A stretch of DNA of 19,918 nt from Burkholderiaceae bacterium (lineage in GTDB: Bacteria > Pseudomonadota > Gammaproteobacteria > Burkholderiales > Burkholderiaceae_F). The stretch lies in the NCBI GenBank assembly GCA_013696665.1, contig JACCYC010000036.1, positions 1 to 19,918 of the forward strand. Direction: 5' to 3'. Below the pieces are notes generated by a model. The model ran no database searches and had not been told where the DNA came from. It was given only the letters and a program-made list of their open reading frames with translations. Positions within the stretch are counted from its first letter, which is position 1. The number at the start of each line of letters is the position of its first letter. A program made the translations under genes and the position numbers. Of this stretch, positions 13,411-19,918 are shown piece by piece.

Positions 13411-14886
13411 CTAACGCGGCAGCGTACTGCTTCCCATCAGGTACTCGTCAACGGCGCGTGCACATTGGCGGCCTTCGCGAATTGCCCACACGATCAGCGA
13501 CTGCCCGCGCCGCATGTCGCCCGCGGCGAAAACCTTGGCGACGCTGGTCTGATAACACCCGGTGCCATCGGTCGTAGCACGCGCATTGCCGCGCGAATCT
13601 CTGGCAACGCCAAAGCTTTCGAGCGCCGAAGCTACCGGCGCGACAAAGCCCATGGCGAGCAGCACCAGATCAACCGGAACTTCGAATTCGGAATCGGGCA
13701 ATTCGACCATGCGCGAAATCCCGGTGGTCACATCCCGCTGCCATTCGACGCGAGCCGCGATCAGTGCGACAACGTTGCCGTTGGCGTCGCCTCTGAACGC
13801 CTTGGTGGCGATCGCCCACTCACGCACGACGCCTTCTTCGTGTGAGCTCGAGGTCCGTAGCTTGATGGGCCAGTAGGGCCAGGTCATCGGCTTGTTCTCG
13901 GCCTCGGGCGGTTGCGGCAACAGCTCCCATTGGGTCACGCTCTTGGCACCTTGCCGATTGCTCGTACCCACACAGTCCGAACCCGTGTCGCCACCCCCGA
14001 TGACGATCACGTGCTTTCCGGTCGCCATTATTTGATTAATAACCTTGTCGCCGGCGACCACTTTGTTCTGCGAGGGCAGAAAATCCATTGCAAAGTGCAC
14101 GCCGTTGAGTTCGCGTCCTGGCACCGGCAGATCACGCGGCTGCTCGGCGCCGCCAGCCAGGATCACCGCGTCGAACTCGGTCATCAGCTGCTCCGGCGCG
14201 ATCTCAACCCCGCCGCCGGTTTCGCTGTCGCCACTGCCGACGTGCACGCCGGTCCGAAACTTCACGCCTTCTGCGGACATCTGCGCGACGCGCCGATCGA
14301 TATGCGACTTCTCCATTTTGAAATCAGGGATGCCATAGCGCAGCAAGCCGCCGATTCGATCATTTTTCTCGTACACCGTGACTGCGTGGCCCGCCCGCGC
14401 GAGCTGCTGTGCGGAGGCGAGCCCTGCGGCCCCGCTGCCGACTACCGCGATGCGCTTGCCGGTGCTCGTTGCGGGCGGCTGTGGAACGACCCAGCCTTCT
14501 TCCCAACCCTTATCAATGATCTTGTGCTCAATCGATTTAATTCCGACCGGTTCGTCATGAATGTTCAAGGTACAGGCGGCCTCGCACGGCGCCGGGCAGA
14601 CCCGCCCCGTGAATTCCGGAAAGTTGTTCGTGCTGTGCAGAACGTCGAGCGCGGTCTTCCAGTCCTGTTGGTAGACCAGGTCGTTGAAGTCCGGGATGAT
14701 GTTGTTGACCGGGCAGCCCTGATTGCAAAACGGAATGCCGCAGTCCATGCAGCGCGCGGCCTGCACACCCGCGGCGCTGTCTGACAGATGCAGCGTGAAC
14801 TCGCGCCAGTGCCGCGTGCGAGTACGCGGGGCTTCGGCGACTTCTTCAAGCCGTCGAAACTCGATGAACCCTGTGATCTTGCCCAC
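13411..14886 (-). CDS. gltD: Glutamate synthase small (beta) subunit GltD
   Basis: GltD is the FAD-containing small subunit of NADPH-dependent glutamate synthase. It oxidises NADPH and passes electrons through iron-sulfur clusters to GltB. The 491-residue product is slightly longer than the E. coli protein. Cluster-ligand cysteines are in place: Cys46, Cys49, Cys54 and Cys58 in RCMDCGIPFCNQGCP, and Cys97, Cys101 and Cys105 in VCPAPCEAAC. The FAD-binding Rossmann motif is VVGSGAAGLASA (148-159), the NADPH-binding motif is VIGGGDTGSDC, and the C-terminal FAD contact is VFAAGDMRRGQSLIVWAI. The start is a GTG at 14886 with AGAGGAA just upstream, overlapping the gltB TAG stop. The gap to gltB is 8 nt, so the two subunits are co-translated. 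GltD-like domains also occur in other oxidoreductases, but the partner gene settles the call. Confidence 0.98.
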   Translation of the reverse strand: MGKITGFIEFRRLEEVAEAPRTRTRHWREFTLHLSDSAAGVQAARCMDCGIPFCNQGCPVNNIIPDFNDLVYQQDWKTALDVLHSTNNFPEFTGRVCPAPCEAACTLNIHDEPVGIKSIEHKIIDKGWEEGWVVPQPPATSTGKRIAVVGSGAAGLASAQQLARAGHAVTVYEKNDRIGGLLRYGIPDFKMEKSHIDRRVAQMSAEGVKFRTGVHVGSGDSETGGGVEIAPEQLMTEFDAVILAGGAEQPRDLPVPGRELNGVHFAMDFLPSQNKVVAGDKVINQIMATGKHVIVIGGGDTGSDCVGTSNRQGAKSVTQWELLPQPPEAENKPMTWPYWPIKLRTSSSHEEGVVREWAIATKAFRGDANGNVVALIAARVEWQRDVTTGISRMVELPDSEFEVPVDLVLLAMGFVAPVASALESFGVARDSRGNARATTDGTGCYQTSVAKVFAAGDMRRGQSLIVWAIREGRQCARAVDEYLMGSSTLPR

Positions 14887-14894
14887 TGATTCCT

Positions 14895-19598
<4,704 letters not shown>

Positions 19599-19602
19599 TT
19601 CA

Positions 19603-19607
19603 ACTCC
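19603..19607 (-). promoter_or_regulatory. Strong Shine-Dalgarno for gltB
   Basis: On the minus strand AGGAG stands about 5 nt before the gltB ATG at 19598 (AGGAG TTGAA ATG). It is among the best ribosome binding sites in the window and fixes the gltB start, giving a propeptide of 27 residues before the catalytic cysteine. Confidence 0.8.
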
Positions 19608-19628
19608 TGGCGGGGGCCGGCGAGTCCG

Positions 19629-19657
19629 ACTTTACTGCGACGCACCAAGGGTATCAA
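19629..19657 (-). promoter_or_regulatory. Candidate sigma70 promoter for gltBD
   Basis: On the minus strand the -35 box TTGATA (19652-19657, 5 of 6 consensus bases) and the -10 box TAAAGT (19629-19634, 4 of 6) are separated by exactly 17 nt. Transcription would start near 19621, giving a short leader of about 23 nt that just contains the AGGAG ribosome binding site. The site lies in the 92-nt gap between the dGTPase gene and gltB. This is the best promoter I can see in the window, but it is a pattern match only. Confidence 0.55.
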
Positions 19658-19690
19658 CCGGGTCGTTGTGTCGTATTGCGAAATGTGGGG

Positions 19691-19918
19691 CTACGGATCG
19701 ATGCCGAACAGCCGGTGATGCTCTGAGATGGCGTAGCGGTCGGTCATCCCCGCCACGTAATCAGCAATCAGCCGCGGAGTTTCGACCGTTGCAGCCCGCA
19801 GCTGATGATCAAGCGGCAGCAGTTTCGGCTCGGCAAGAAATGCGCCGAACAGATCGGCGACGATACGCCGCGCCTTGGCCGTCATTCGCATCACCCGATA
19901 GTGCCGGTACAGGTTGTC
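19691..19918 (-). CDS. dgt: Deoxyguanosinetriphosphate triphosphohydrolase-like protein (C-terminal 75 residues, cut by window edge)
   Basis: Only the C-terminal 75 residues are in the window, beginning DNLYRHYRVMRMTAKARRIV and ending HHRLFGIDP. The segment LIADYVAGMTDRYAISEHHRLF matches the conserved C-terminal end of dGTPase-like HD-domain dNTP triphosphohydrolases, which cleave dNTPs to the deoxynucleoside and triphosphate. The catalytic HD motifs lie upstream, outside the window, so activity cannot be judged. The reading frame is open to the right edge, so an internal GTG at 19894 should not be taken as the start. The position directly upstream of gltB agrees with the betaproteobacterial order aroK-aroB-dgt-gltB as I recall it. 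Its stop is 92 nt before the gltB ATG. Confidence 0.88.
   Translation of the reverse strand, partial: DNLYRHYRVMRMTAKARRIVADLFGAFLAEPKLLPLDHQLRAATVETPRLIADYVAGMTDRYAISEHHRLFGIDP

Noticed and set aside
13912..14784. Plus-strand open frame (290 codons) opposite gltD
   Set aside because: It mirrors the codon structure of gltD, has no motif I recognise, and no ribosome binding site context.

Overview
The window is a fully co-directional stretch of chromosome. All 18 genes I can support lie on the minus strand, so transcription runs from the right edge (19918) to the left edge (1). The base composition is fairly GC-rich (by eye, not computed) and gaps between genes are short. The gene order, dgt - gltB - gltD - mlaFED - mlaA - mlaCB - ABC-2 pair - ibaG - murA - hisGDCBHAF, matches the arrangement I know from Betaproteobacteria, most likely Burkholderiales. 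Protein-level features agree: short-form HisG, monofunctional HisB, MurA with an N-terminal extension, and mlaA inside the mla operon. I cannot name a genus from the sequence alone.

Region by region, in transcription order. (1) 19918-19691: the C-terminal end of a dGTPase-like gene, cut by the window edge. (2) 19598-13411: gltB and gltD, the two subunits of NADPH-dependent glutamate synthase, behind a good candidate sigma70 promoter and a strong ribosome binding site. (3) 13271-9285: a complete Mla system for retrograde phospholipid transport (MlaF ATPase, MlaE permease, MlaD MCE protein, MlaA outer-membrane lipoprotein, MlaC periplasmic carrier, MlaB STAS protein). (4) 9241-7470: an ABC-2 exporter pair resembling E. 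coli YadG/YadH, inserted between mlaB and ibaG. (5) 7456-5755: ibaG (BolA family) and murA (first committed step of peptidoglycan synthesis). (6) 5735-1: the histidine genes hisG, hisD, hisC, hisB, hisH, hisA and the first 165 codons of hisF.

The blocks link nitrogen assimilation (glutamate supply), envelope upkeep (Mla, ABC-2 exporter, MurA) and histidine synthesis. HisC uses glutamate as amino donor and HisH/HisF uses glutamine, so proximity to gltBD makes metabolic sense, but co-regulation is only an inference. Stop/start overlaps (hisG/hisD, permease/ATPase, mlaF/mlaE) indicate translational coupling. I see no convincing intrinsic terminator anywhere, so long read-through transcripts are possible.

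There are no tRNA, rRNA, insertion sequence, CRISPR or phage signatures. No gap between genes exceeds about 140 bp. I did not find a previously undescribed system: this is conserved core genome. The points worth a second look are the ABC-2 pair inside the mla/ibaG/murA block, the MurA start, the Ala-Pro tail of MlaD encoded by a DNA tandem repeat, and hairpins in the leaders of mlaF, mlaC and murA.
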